Below are positions 8,991 through 15,644 of a stretch of 64,000 nucleotides of DNA, piece after piece; positions within the stretch are counted from its first letter, which is position 1, and every line of letters starts with the position of its first letter. The position numbers and the translations under genes were made by a program. Below the pieces are notes generated by a model, which did not search any database, was not told where the DNA came from, and saw only the letters and a program-made list of their open reading frames with translations. Location: assembly GCF_011043555.1 (NCBI RefSeq), contig NZ_JAAKGS010000004.1, positions 186,001 to 250,000 of the forward strand. Direction: 5' to 3'. This stretch comes from Sphingobacterium sp. SGR-19 (GTDB taxonomy: Bacteria > Bacteroidota > Bacteroidia > Sphingobacteriales > Sphingobacteriaceae).

Positions 8991-9361
8991 TATAGCCCCT
9001 CTTTGATCATTTTGACTATTTCTGCTGCTTTTTCGTCTATTTTAGGGCTTAGCCAGATCGTGCCGAACGCTCCTCCGCCAATCGTATTTTCTTGGTGGCC
9101 CACACGTATTTTCGTGAGAGAAAAAAGATAGTAGTTTTCGACCTTTACATGGTTTTGCATGAATTGATCGATTAACGTATTTCCGAAAAGCTGAATACCA
9201 AAATCCACCATTTGTTCATTTTGCTCTCCAGCTTGCTGTTTAAGGAGCACGATGGCTTTTTCCCTTACTATCTTTTCGTGTTGCTCCTGTTCAGGGTTAC
9301 TGAAGAAAGCGATAAGCATGAGCACGATCATGCTGAGGGCGAATATTCTTGTTTTGCTCAT
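8990..9361 (-). CDS. Small exported protein, DUF4359-like
   Basis: A 123-residue protein with an N-terminal hydrophobic segment (residues 5-20) followed by SNPEQEQHEKIVREKAI and a helical middle part. The end, YYLFSLTKIRVG..NTIGGGAFGTIWLS, is a short beta-rich motif. The layout resembles DUF4359 proteins from memory; no function is known. It probably sits in the inner membrane or is secreted. It precedes the TruC-like gene with overlapping stop and start. Upstream lies a 436-base structured non-coding region. Confidence 0.6.
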   Translation of the reverse strand: MSKTRIFALSMIVLMLIAFFSNPEQEQHEKIVREKAIVLLKQQAGEQNEQMVDFGIQLFGNTLIDQFMQNHVKVENYYLFSLTKIRVGHQENTIGGGAFGTIWLSPKIDEKAAEIVKMIKEGL

Positions 9362-9380
9362 ATTGGGTACAAAATTCTCT

Positions 9381-9408
9381 TTTCTTTTTTTCTTAACAAA
9401 AAAAGAAA
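9381..9408. repeat. AT-rich hairpin TTTC(T)7 / (A)7GAAA
   Basis: TTTCTTTTTTT (9381-9391) and AAAAAAAGAAA (9398-9408) form a perfect 11-bp stem with a CTTAAC loop. The same kind of hairpin recurs at 9762-9788 and 18919-18943, so it belongs to the dispersed element family described at 9599. Confidence 0.7.
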
Positions 9409-9425
9409 CAAAAAAGTCAAGGCTT

Positions 9426-9540
9426 GCATCGTTCCACTACCTTTCCTTGCCTATTCCTAAACAAAATAAACTCGCTAACGCTCAAACAGTATTTTGTTTT
9501 TAACGGAATATCCTGCGTAAAGCTAGCCGCGGAACGATGC
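9426..9540. repeat. Nested inverted repeats in the 9362-9797 non-coding region
   Basis: GCATCGTTCC (9426-9435) pairs with GGAACGATGC (9531-9540). Inside it AAACAAAATA (9459-9468) pairs with TATTTTGTTT (9490-9499). A further hairpin, ATCGCG (9579-9584) with CGCGAT (9592-9597), lies just downstream. The 436 bases 9362-9797 hold no gene but are full of such pairings, and they end in the conserved element at 9599. Confidence 0.6.
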
Positions 9541-9598
9541 TAGGCCGTTTTAGTTCGCTGAATTGCAATCAATCAATGATCGCGTTTTGTCCGCGATT

Positions 9599-9700
9599 GC
9601 ACGATCCCTTCCTTAACCTTAATGTCGCCTATTTTTTGTTGAGTATGTAGAAATTTCTTTTTTGTACTATCCAATAAGGATTCAACAAAAAACAGTGACG
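9599..9700. repeat. Dispersed structured element, copy A
   Basis: Shares with copy B (18809-18909) the flank from GCAC through ATCCCTTCCTTAAC to CTTAATGTCGCC, and the loop motif TTTTTTGTACTATCC (9658-9672). The stem arms are TTTTTTGTTGA (9632-9642) and TCAACAAAAAA (9682-9692), perfectly complementary. Below them GTCGC (9624-9628) pairs with GTGAC (9695-9699) with one wobble. Copy B has different arm bases but the same pairing. It lies downstream of the SIMPL gene, reading on the minus strand. Function unknown. Confidence 0.75.
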
Positions 9701-9761
9701 AGGTTTTATGGATAAGAGTTTGTTTGTTTTGGTATCCATGAGTTCGTTTCGCTCGGTTTTG

Positions 9762-9788
9762 GTTCTTTTTTTACGGGAAAAAAAGAAC
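9762..9788. terminator. AT-rich hairpin directly after the SIMPL gene
   Basis: GTTCTTTTTTT (9762-9772) pairs perfectly with AAAAAAAGAAC (9778-9788), loop ACGGG. It lies 10 bases past the stop of the minus-strand SIMPL gene, where a terminator is expected. The same hairpin stands after the gene at 18951, there with loop GAGGT. Confidence 0.6.
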
Positions 9789-9797
9789 AAGAAAATT

Positions 9798-10526
9798 TTA
9801 TAATAATTCGAAGATCCCATCGATGTTACAGGTAAGCTTAATCGGGCGCACGTCGATGTCGAGGTTTCCGCCATCTGCCGAAGCAACATCTCCTACTTCT
9901 GCTTTTGCCGACATGGCATACATACGCGGAGTTGGTAAAATGTCATTCCAACCAAATGAGCTGTTATCGTTGATAGCAAGGACTTTTCCGATCTTGTCCC
10001 CGGTTGCAGTAGCGATAATCTCTGCATTAGTTCGTGCATCCTGCACTGCTGCTACTTTCAGTTCTTTCTCAATTTGACGCTTTTGAGAGTGATCGTAACC
10101 GTTTATAGAAGTATTTTGTATGCCTTTAGGATCTACTTGGTCCAGCATGTTGTTCAACCCGTTGAGGTTGGATACTTTAATCCTATACTGTTTCGCTTGT
10201 AATAATTGTTTGTTTTCTTTTTTCTTTGAACTGTCATAGTTATAGCTATAGATGTTTTGGATATTGAAATCCTCTTTTTTAACGCCAATAGCCATTGCAG
10301 CATCATAAAGCTGCTTTTCCAGTGTTTCGATATTGACTTTGTTCTTTGTATTTCCGTCCACAAAGTATTCTCTTAATGAAATGGAAATATAAACAATATC
10401 GGGTGTCACCTCTTTTTCAGCATATCCTCTCGTGGAGACTCTTCTGCTAGATTCAAAATGATTCGTTTGTGCGTTGGACATAGAGACCATACAGATTACT
10501 AAAATTAAACCGATTATATTCTTCAT
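9798..10526 (-). CDS. SIMPL-domain (DUF541) exported protein
   Basis: A 242-residue protein with a signal peptide (about residues 1-19, ending SMSNAQ). The SIMPL/DUF541 fold is indicated by RRVSTRGYAEKEVTPDIVYISISLREYF near the start and AVQDARTNAEIIATATGDKIGKVLAIND in the middle, as in the E. coli YggE group. Periplasmic or outer-membrane location is likely. Family members have been linked to oxidative stress, but the molecular role is not known. It is transcribed alone. Confidence 0.85.
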   Translation of the reverse strand: MKNIIGLILVICMVSMSNAQTNHFESSRRVSTRGYAEKEVTPDIVYISISLREYFVDGNTKNKVNIETLEKQLYDAAMAIGVKKEDFNIQNIYSYNYDSSKKKENKQLLQAKQYRIKVSNLNGLNNMLDQVDPKGIQNTSINGYDHSQKRQIEKELKVAAVQDARTNAEIIATATGDKIGKVLAINDNSSFGWNDILPTPRMYAMSAKAEVGDVASADGGNLDIDVRPIKLTCNIDGIFELL

Positions 10527-10675
10527 TTTCTTTGTTTTTATTGTTACTAATACAAAATTGCATGCGTATTGTTTGACGGTACAACTTGCTTTTCGTTTAA
10601 AATTGAAAATAAATAAAGAGACATTAAAAATTAATTTCTACCTTTAGAAACAATACATAATAATACAATACAATA

Positions 10676-10867
10676 ATGCAAGAAGGCGTAGTAAAATTCT
10701 TTAATGAAACCAAAGGTTTCGGTTTCATTATTCCTAACTCTGGCGAGAGTGAAATTTTTGTTCACGTGTCAGGATTAGTAGACAAAGTCCGTGAGAACGA
10801 TCACGTATCTTACGAAGTAGAACAAGGCCGTAAAGGTCTTAATGCGGTAAATGTAAAGCTTATCTAA
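10676..10867 (+). CDS. Cold-shock domain protein
   Basis: A 63-residue single cold-shock domain. RNP1-like GFGFI and RNP2-like EIFVHVSGL are both present, with the family start QEGVVKFFNETKGFGFI. It should bind single-stranded RNA or DNA and melt mRNA structure. An AT-rich leader of about 140 bases precedes it, as is common for cold-shock genes. A near-consensus -7 box TACCTTTA lies in the upstream region. A good terminator follows. Confidence 0.95.
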   Translation: MQEGVVKFFNETKGFGFIIPNSGESEIFVHVSGLVDKVRENDHVSYEVEQGRKGLNAVNVKLI

Positions 10868-10892
10868 TTTAGATTTCAAATATATTTATTGT

Positions 10893-10931
10893 GAAGGGCT
10901 GTTTTCCGAATAGGAAAACGGCTTCTTTTTT
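10893..10931 (+). terminator. Terminator of the cold-shock gene
   Basis: Stem GAAGGGCTGTTTTCC with GGAAAACGGCTTC, small loop GAATA, followed by six T. It lies 26 bases after the stop codon. Confidence 0.9.
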
Positions 10932-10952
10932 ATCCTTATAATTATAGTATAG

Positions 10953-10987
10953 TAAAAGCCAGACATTATCTTTCGGTCTGGCTTTTT
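10953..10987. terminator. Second, bidirectional terminator between convergent genes
   Basis: AAAAGCCAGAC (10953-10963) pairs with GTCTGGCTTTT (from 10975), ending in T on both strands. It stands three bases before the end of the minus-strand DUF805 gene and probably serves that gene as well. Confidence 0.85.
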
Positions 10988-10990
10988 TAT

Positions 10991-11437
10991 TTATACGTTA
11001 GGATTGTTCGTAAATGGATTATTCCCTGGTGTTGGCGGGAAATTGCCAAAGGGATTGGGGCCGTCGCCACTTTCTTTCGGATCCGGACCAAATTCATTTG
11101 GGCCTTTGTCTCCTTCTTTGATCATTAGATATAGGAAATATAAGTTGACGAGAGGAATAAAGGCGAATACAATATACCATGTGGGACAACCTGTATCGTG
11201 AAGGCGACGTACCGCCACAGCTAGATTGGGGATAAGTAATCCGAGAGAAGCAAGACCCATAATAACGGATACCAACCCACCCAACATGGAGCTAATATAA
11301 GAAAGTATAGCACTTATGATACCAAGAGCAACATAGATTAACCAGACAAATAAAACGAACATCCAGAATTCCTTTCTGCGCGCCCGACCGTCGAAATTAG
11401 CGTAGTTTTCTTTTAATGTTTTCAGAAACCAGTCCAT
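10991..11437 (-). CDS. DUF805 membrane protein
   Basis: A 148-residue membrane protein. The start MDWFLKTLKENYANFDGRARRKEFW and the motif AVAVRRLHDTG are typical of DUF805 (the YhaH-type family). There are about four hydrophobic helices between residues 25 and 115, then a Pro/Asn/Gly-rich C-terminal tail of about 35 residues, longer than usual. I use the ATG at 11437 because families begin there; the frame is open 12 codons further up. Function is unknown. Confidence 0.85.
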   Translation of the reverse strand: MDWFLKTLKENYANFDGRARRKEFWMFVLFVWLIYVALGIISAILSYISSMLGGLVSVIMGLASLGLLIPNLAVAVRRLHDTGCPTWYIVFAFIPLVNLYFLYLMIKEGDKGPNEFGPDPKESGDGPNPFGNFPPTPGNNPFTNNPNV

Positions 11438-11524
11438 AACAGTAGATTTTAAGTAAAGTAAATAAGTAAACAAATGTTGTTTTGCTGTCTTAAAAATAGC
11501 AATAAAAATGTTACATAGAAATAT

Positions 11525-12250
11525 TTAGTTAAATATTTCTTCCAGGATATATAATGAATTTACTTGGCCGAAGTTTTCTGTGTGCAATCTATAGAACTCC
11601 AACACTTTTTCTAGAAGATATTTTCTATCATCCTTATTCATGCTGATAAGGTGTGACTCTCCAAAATCAGTTTGTAGTAACTGGAGGAAAAGAGAGGTAT
11701 GTGGTTCCTGTAATACGTGACCATGTGCGGGAAGGTTGTTGCCGAATACACCTTCCAGAAGATTAAAGTATGGATATCTCTGGTTATGATGGTGCAGGGG
11801 TAAAAAGCCCAGAAATCGGCTTAACTTAATCAGAAAAATCAAGTGAAAATTTGCCAAACGTCGATCTGTTTCGTCCAACCATATAATTGATTGTTGTATG
11901 AAATTAAAAAGAAAAGTATCCGGTGATTGGTGACGAAGCACTTTATAGAGTATTTCGTTCAGAAACAAGGCTAGCGAACCCTTGGTGATGTCCATCGGTA
12001 TCTCCTTTAATATCGGTCGCGGCCGTACTTCTTTAATACGCTGTAACCCGTTGGTCTCCTTATAATATACGACGAGATCCAGGAGATGCAAAGGTTGGAA
12101 GAGATTTGCTGAAATACGTGCTTTGGGCTTTCTAGCTCCGTTTATGAGATAGGACTGCATGCCAAACGTCTCTGTGAAAACATGAACGACAATACTATTG
12201 TCTGCATAGTTGGTGGTCTTAAGAGCGATTCCTTGCGTTTTGTGAAGCAT
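11525..12250 (-). CDS. recO: DNA repair protein RecO
   Basis: A 241-residue RecO, which helps RecR load RecA on gapped DNA in the RecF pathway. The N-terminal OB-fold part (MLHKTQGIALKTTNYADNS, YLINGARKPKARISANLFQPLHLLDLVVYY) and the following helical domain fit the family. The zinc-binding cysteines found in some RecO proteins are absent, as is common in this phylum. It is divergent to rpmB. A minus-strand TATATTTG box at 12265-12272 gives a leader of only about 10 bases. Confidence 0.93.
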   Translation of the reverse strand: MLHKTQGIALKTTNYADNSIVVHVFTETFGMQSYLINGARKPKARISANLFQPLHLLDLVVYYKETNGLQRIKEVRPRPILKEIPMDITKGSLALFLNEILYKVLRHQSPDTFLFNFIQQSIIWLDETDRRLANFHLIFLIKLSRFLGFLPLHHHNQRYPYFNLLEGVFGNNLPAHGHVLQEPHTSLFLQLLQTDFGESHLISMNKDDRKYLLEKVLEFYRLHTENFGQVNSLYILEEIFN

Positions 12251-12264
12251 GTCTGTCTAAAGGA

Positions 12265-12272
12265 CAAATATA
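12265..12272 (-). promoter_or_regulatory. Promoter -7 box of recO
   Basis: CAAATATA on the plus strand reads TATATTTG on the minus strand, matching TAnnTTTG, 15 bases before the recO ATG. Confidence 0.5.
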
Positions 12273-12304
12273 AAAAGGAAAGGTTATACTTGTCGAAGGC
12301 GGAA

Positions 12305-12356
12305 TGTGAATTGTGGAAAACTTTAAAAAATATTATTTCATTGTTTGCAATTCACA
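12305..12356. repeat. Inverted repeat between recO and rpmB
   Basis: TGTGAATTG (12305-12313) and CAATTCACA (12348-12356) are exact reverse complements with a 34-base spacer. They lie in the divergent control region next to a promoter-like TTTG (12344-12347) and GATATTTG (12368-12375) pair for rpmB. Could be a paired operator. Confidence 0.45.
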
Positions 12357-12428
12357 AAAGAAATATGGATATTTGCAAACTCTTTGTGAAAAGAGTGGTT
12401 GGAGAAAACAATATTAAAATCAAATATC

Positions 12429-12662
12429 ATGTCAAGAATTTGTGATTTAACAGGCAAGGCGGCATTAACAGGGAATAACGTTTCACACTCAAACGTTAAA
12501 ACTAAACGTAAGTTTTATCCTAACTTACAAACTAAACGTTTTTATATCCCGGAAGAAGACCGTTGGATTACGCTAAAAGTATCTACTTCGGCAATCAAGA
12601 CGATTAACAAAAAGGGAATTACAGCAGTAATCGATAAATTTATCAAAAAAGGGTCTATTTAG
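12429..12662 (+). CDS. rpmB: 50S ribosomal protein L28
   Basis: A 77-residue L28. It begins MSRICDLTGKAALTGNNVSHSN and contains RKFYPNLQTKRFY, both standard. Only one cysteine is present, so this is the zinc-free form. The ATG at 12429 fits the family start; an upstream GTG-type start would add ten odd residues. It heads the cluster rpmB, rpmG, DUF4295. Confidence 0.97.
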   Translation: MSRICDLTGKAALTGNNVSHSNVKTKRKFYPNLQTKRFYIPEEDRWITLKVSTSAIKTINKKGITAVIDKFIKKGSI

Positions 12663-12732
12663 TCGTTACCGCCTGTTATCAAAATATTCATGAAATCTGT
12701 CCGTCGTTTGGCGGATCAAATAAAGTAAAACA

Positions 12733-12915
12733 ATGGCAAAAAAGGGAAACAGAGTACAAGTAATCTTAGAGTGTACTGAGCACAAAGAAAGTGGTCTTCC
12801 GGGAATGTCTCGCTATATCACCACAAAGAACAAGAAAAATACAACAGAGCGTCTGGAATTGAAGAAATTCAATCCGGTGCTTAGAAAAGTAACTGTTCAC
12901 AAAGAAATTAAATAA
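12733..12915 (+). CDS. rpmG: 50S ribosomal protein L33
   Basis: A 60-residue L33 ([39 protein letters not shown]). It has a single Cys rather than the two Cys pairs of the zinc form, so it is a zinc-independent type. It follows rpmB and precedes the DUF4295 gene, the usual Bacteroidota order. Confidence 0.97.
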   Translation: MAKKGNRVQVILECTEHKESGLPGMSRYITTKNKKNTTERLELKKFNPVLRKVTVHKEIK

Positions 12916-12955
12916 TTAACGTGTAGAGCATTAGCTCTCTAAAAAATATAAGACA

Positions 12956-13117
12956 ATGGCAAAGAAATCGGTTGCATCGTTACAAAAAGGAGGCGGTAAG
13001 GAATTTACCAAGGTTGTCGTAACTACTAAGTCTGCCAAAACGGGAGCTTATACCTTTACAGAAGGCATGGTTCACAACGACAAGGTAAAAGAATTTGTAG
13101 CAGAAGCTGCAAAATAA
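12956..13117 (+). CDS. DUF4295 small basic protein
   Basis: A 53-residue protein starting MAKKSVASLQKGGGKEFTKV and ending FVAEAAK. Both the sequence and the place right after rpmG match the Bacteroidota-specific DUF4295 family. Of the 53 residues, 12 are Lys and there is no Arg, which fits an RNA- or ribosome-associated role, but this is inference from context only. It lies 40 bases after rpmG and shares its transcript. A terminator follows. Confidence 0.9.
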   Translation: MAKKSVASLQKGGGKEFTKVVVTTKSAKTGAYTFTEGMVHNDKVKEFVAEAAK

Positions 13118-13165
13118 GTTGCGCAGCAGCTATTCCTTTTTAAAGTTTTCTTTAAAATACAAGAG

Positions 13166-13199
13166 AAGCCGTTTTGGTATGTACCGAAAGGGCTTTTTT
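13166..13199 (+). terminator. Terminator after the rpmB-rpmG-DUF4295 cluster
   Basis: AAGCC plus GTTTTGGT pairs with ACCGAAAG plus GGCTT around the loop ATGT, with one mismatch and one wobble, then six T. It separates the ribosomal cluster from ftsY. Confidence 0.85.
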
Positions 13200-13230
13200 A
13201 GTATATTTACGTATTACTTTTTTTCATTCC

Positions 13231-14193
13231 ATGGGATTATTTGATTTTTTTAAAAAGAAGCAGGAAACAGCAGAAGCGCAAGAAGCGTTAGATAAAGGGT
13301 TGGAAAAAACCAAAGAAGGGTTTTTCTCCAAAATAACCAAAGCTGTTGTTGGTAAATCGACTATAGATGATGAAGTTTTAGATAACCTCGAAGAAGTGCT
13401 CGTGATGTCGGATGTTGGCGTGACAACAACGTTAAAGATTGTCGATCGTATCCAGCAACGTGTTGCACGGGATAAATACGTAGGCACGGAGGACTTAAAC
13501 CGACTACTCAAAGAAGAGATACAAGCCCTGTTGGCTGAAAATAACAGCAATGACTTCGAGACATTTGAATATGGTGCCCACAAGCCCTATGTGATTATGG
13601 TCGTAGGTGTAAACGGTGTCGGGAAAACCACTACCATCGGTAAACTTGCCCATCAATTAAAAGAAGCTGGAAATAAGGTTGTATTGGGTGCTGCAGATAC
13701 TTTCCGCGCTGCGGCCGTAGATCAGATTAAATTGTGGGGAGAACGTGTTGGGGTTCGTGTGGTGGCACAGCCGATGGGTTCTGATCCGGCTTCGGTGGCG
13801 TATGATACCGTCAAATCCGCTGTGGCAAATGGAGATGACGTTGCTATAATAGATACGGCTGGCCGTTTGCATAATAAAGTGGGCTTGATGAACGAGCTGA
13901 CCAAAATTAAAAACGTGATGCAAAAAGTCGTACCGGCCGCTCCTCATGAAATCCTGTTAGTGTTAGATGCTTCAACGGGACAAAATGCTATTGAACAAGC
14001 TACACAATTTACGCAGGCGACCGACGTCAATGCCTTGGCACTGACAAAATTAGACGGTACGGCAAAAGGAGGTGTGGTTATCGGTATTTCAGATCAGTTT
14101 AAGATTCCTGTAAAATATATCGGTGTAGGTGAGAAAATTGGCGATTTGCAACTGTTTAACAAAAAGGATTTCGTCGATTCGTTGTTTAAGTAA
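13231..14193 (+). CDS. ftsY: Signal recognition particle receptor FtsY
   Basis: A 320-residue SRP receptor GTPase that docks ribosome-SRP complexes at the membrane. It has the NG domain with GVNGVGKTTTIGKLA (G1), DTFRAAA (G2), DTAGRLHNK (G3) and TKLDGTAKGG (G4). The acidic A domain is almost absent, as in many Bacteroidota. The ATG at 13231 gives MGLFDFFKKKQ, the usual start; a GTG in frame at 13174 lies within the terminator. Followed four bases later by the rimO frame. Confidence 0.97.
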   Translation: MGLFDFFKKKQETAEAQEALDKGLEKTKEGFFSKITKAVVGKSTIDDEVLDNLEEVLVMSDVGVTTTLKIVDRIQQRVARDKYVGTEDLNRLLKEEIQALLAENNSNDFETFEYGAHKPYVIMVVGVNGVGKTTTIGKLAHQLKEAGNKVVLGAADTFRAAAVDQIKLWGERVGVRVVAQPMGSDPASVAYDTVKSAVANGDDVAIIDTAGRLHNKVGLMNELTKIKNVMQKVVPAAPHEILLVLDASTGQNAIEQATQFTQATDVNALALTKLDGTAKGGVVIGISDQFKIPVKYIGVGEKIGDLQLFNKKDFVDSLFK

Positions 14194-14217
14194 TAGATGA
14201 GAACAAGAAATAGAAAA

Positions 14218-15531
14218 ATGTCTACTCAAATGAGTAGGCCACGGGTGAATGTCGTGACGTTGGGATGCTCTAAGAATATCCACGATTCTGAAGTGTTGAT
14301 GGGGCAGTTGAAAGGCAATCAAATGGAAGTTGTGCATGAAGCTTCCAATATACAGGAAAGTGATATTGTTGTCATTAATACCTGCGGTTTTATTGATAAT
14401 GCAAAACAAGAATCTATCGATACCATTTTACAATATTCGGCATTAAAGGAGGAAGGAAAGATAAACAAGGTTATCGTGACTGGTTGTTTATCCGAGCGAT
14501 ATAAACCGGAACTGCAATCGGAGATTTCAAATGTTGATGCTTATTTTGGGACAAATGACCTTCCAGAATTGCTGACAACAATTGGGGCGGATTATCGACA
14601 CGAACTAATAGGAGAGCGTTTACTGTCCACACCGTCTCATTTTTCGTATTTCAAAATCGCAGAAGGCTGTAACCGTCCCTGCTCGTTTTGCGCCATCCCC
14701 TTAATGCGAGGTAAGCATGTGTCTAAATCTATTGACGATTTAGTGAAAGAGGCGAGGTTTTTAGCGTCTAATGGAACGAAAGAATTGATACTTATCGCGC
14801 AGGATCTAACCTATTATGGGTTGGATATCTATGGAAAACGTAATCTGGCCGATTTATTACGTCATTTATCTGATGTAGATGGCATAGAATGGATTCGCCT
14901 GCAATATGCTTATCCCTCCGGTTTTCCAATGGATATTTTGGATGCGATGAATGAGCGTTCGAATATCTGCAATTACTTGGATATGCCTTTACAGCACATT
15001 TCCGATAATATGCTGAAATCTATGCGCCGTGGAACGACTAAACAAAAACAAATTGATCTTGTCCATCAAATCCGTGATAAAGTGCCCGATATTGCCTTAC
15101 GTACAACCTTAATATGTGGTTATCCGGGGGAAACGGAGCAGGACTTTAATGAAATGTTGGAATGGGTAGAAGAAACCCGATTTGACCGTTTAGGTTGTTT
15201 TACCTATTCACACGAAGAAAAAACGCATGCCCATACCTTAGCAGATGACGTGCCACAAGAGGAGAAAGAGTCGCGTGTAGAGCAAATTATGGAGGTGCAA
15301 CAGGGCATTTCGTACGAAGTTAATCAAGGTAAAATCGGACAAACGTTTAAGGTGCTTGTTGACCGTGTTGATGGTGATTATTTTATCGGTCGTACAGAAT
15401 ATGATTCGCCGGAGGTGGATAACGAAGTGGTTTTGGATGCCAGAACGGATTATGCACGTATCGGAGATTTTGTTCAGGTGAAAGTAGAGCGGGCAGAGGA
15501 TTTCGATTTATATGGAAAAGTAATTAAATAG
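14218..15531 (+). CDS. rimO: Ribosomal protein S12 methylthiotransferase RimO
   Basis: A 437-residue radical-SAM enzyme that adds a methylthio group to the conserved Asp of ribosomal protein S12. It has an N-terminal UPF0004 domain with NVVTLGCSKNIHDSEVLMGQL and INTCGFIDNA, the radical-SAM motif EGCNRPCSFCAIP (Cys-X3-Cys-X2-Cys), and a C-terminal TRAM domain. The LGCSKN start and GCLSERY point to RimO rather than MiaB. The ATG at 14218 is used; one at 14197 is also possible. Likely in one operon with ftsY. Confidence 0.96.
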   Translation: MSTQMSRPRVNVVTLGCSKNIHDSEVLMGQLKGNQMEVVHEASNIQESDIVVINTCGFIDNAKQESIDTILQYSALKEEGKINKVIVTGCLSERYKPELQSEISNVDAYFGTNDLPELLTTIGADYRHELIGERLLSTPSHFSYFKIAEGCNRPCSFCAIPLMRGKHVSKSIDDLVKEARFLASNGTKELILIAQDLTYYGLDIYGKRNLADLLRHLSDVDGIEWIRLQYAYPSGFPMDILDAMNERSNICNYLDMPLQHISDNMLKSMRRGTTKQKQIDLVHQIRDKVPDIALRTTLICGYPGETEQDFNEMLEWVEETRFDRLGCFTYSHEEKTHAHTLADDVPQEEKESRVEQIMEVQQGISYEVNQGKIGQTFKVLVDRVDGDYFIGRTEYDSPEVDNEVVLDARTDYARIGDFVQVKVERAEDFDLYGKVIK

Positions 15532-15644
15532 ACTTTCGTCAAACGTTTGCTATAATTTCGATATTCCGATGGTAGCTTCGTACAAAAATATGTAAATTGT
15601 CCGCTCAATCCGTAGATATTACGAGACGACACGAACAGCGTTAC

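Noticed and set aside
9362..9797. Small genes in the non-coding gap (open frames of 82-86 residues)
   Set aside because: They run through the hairpins and repeats, have odd composition and no start signal.
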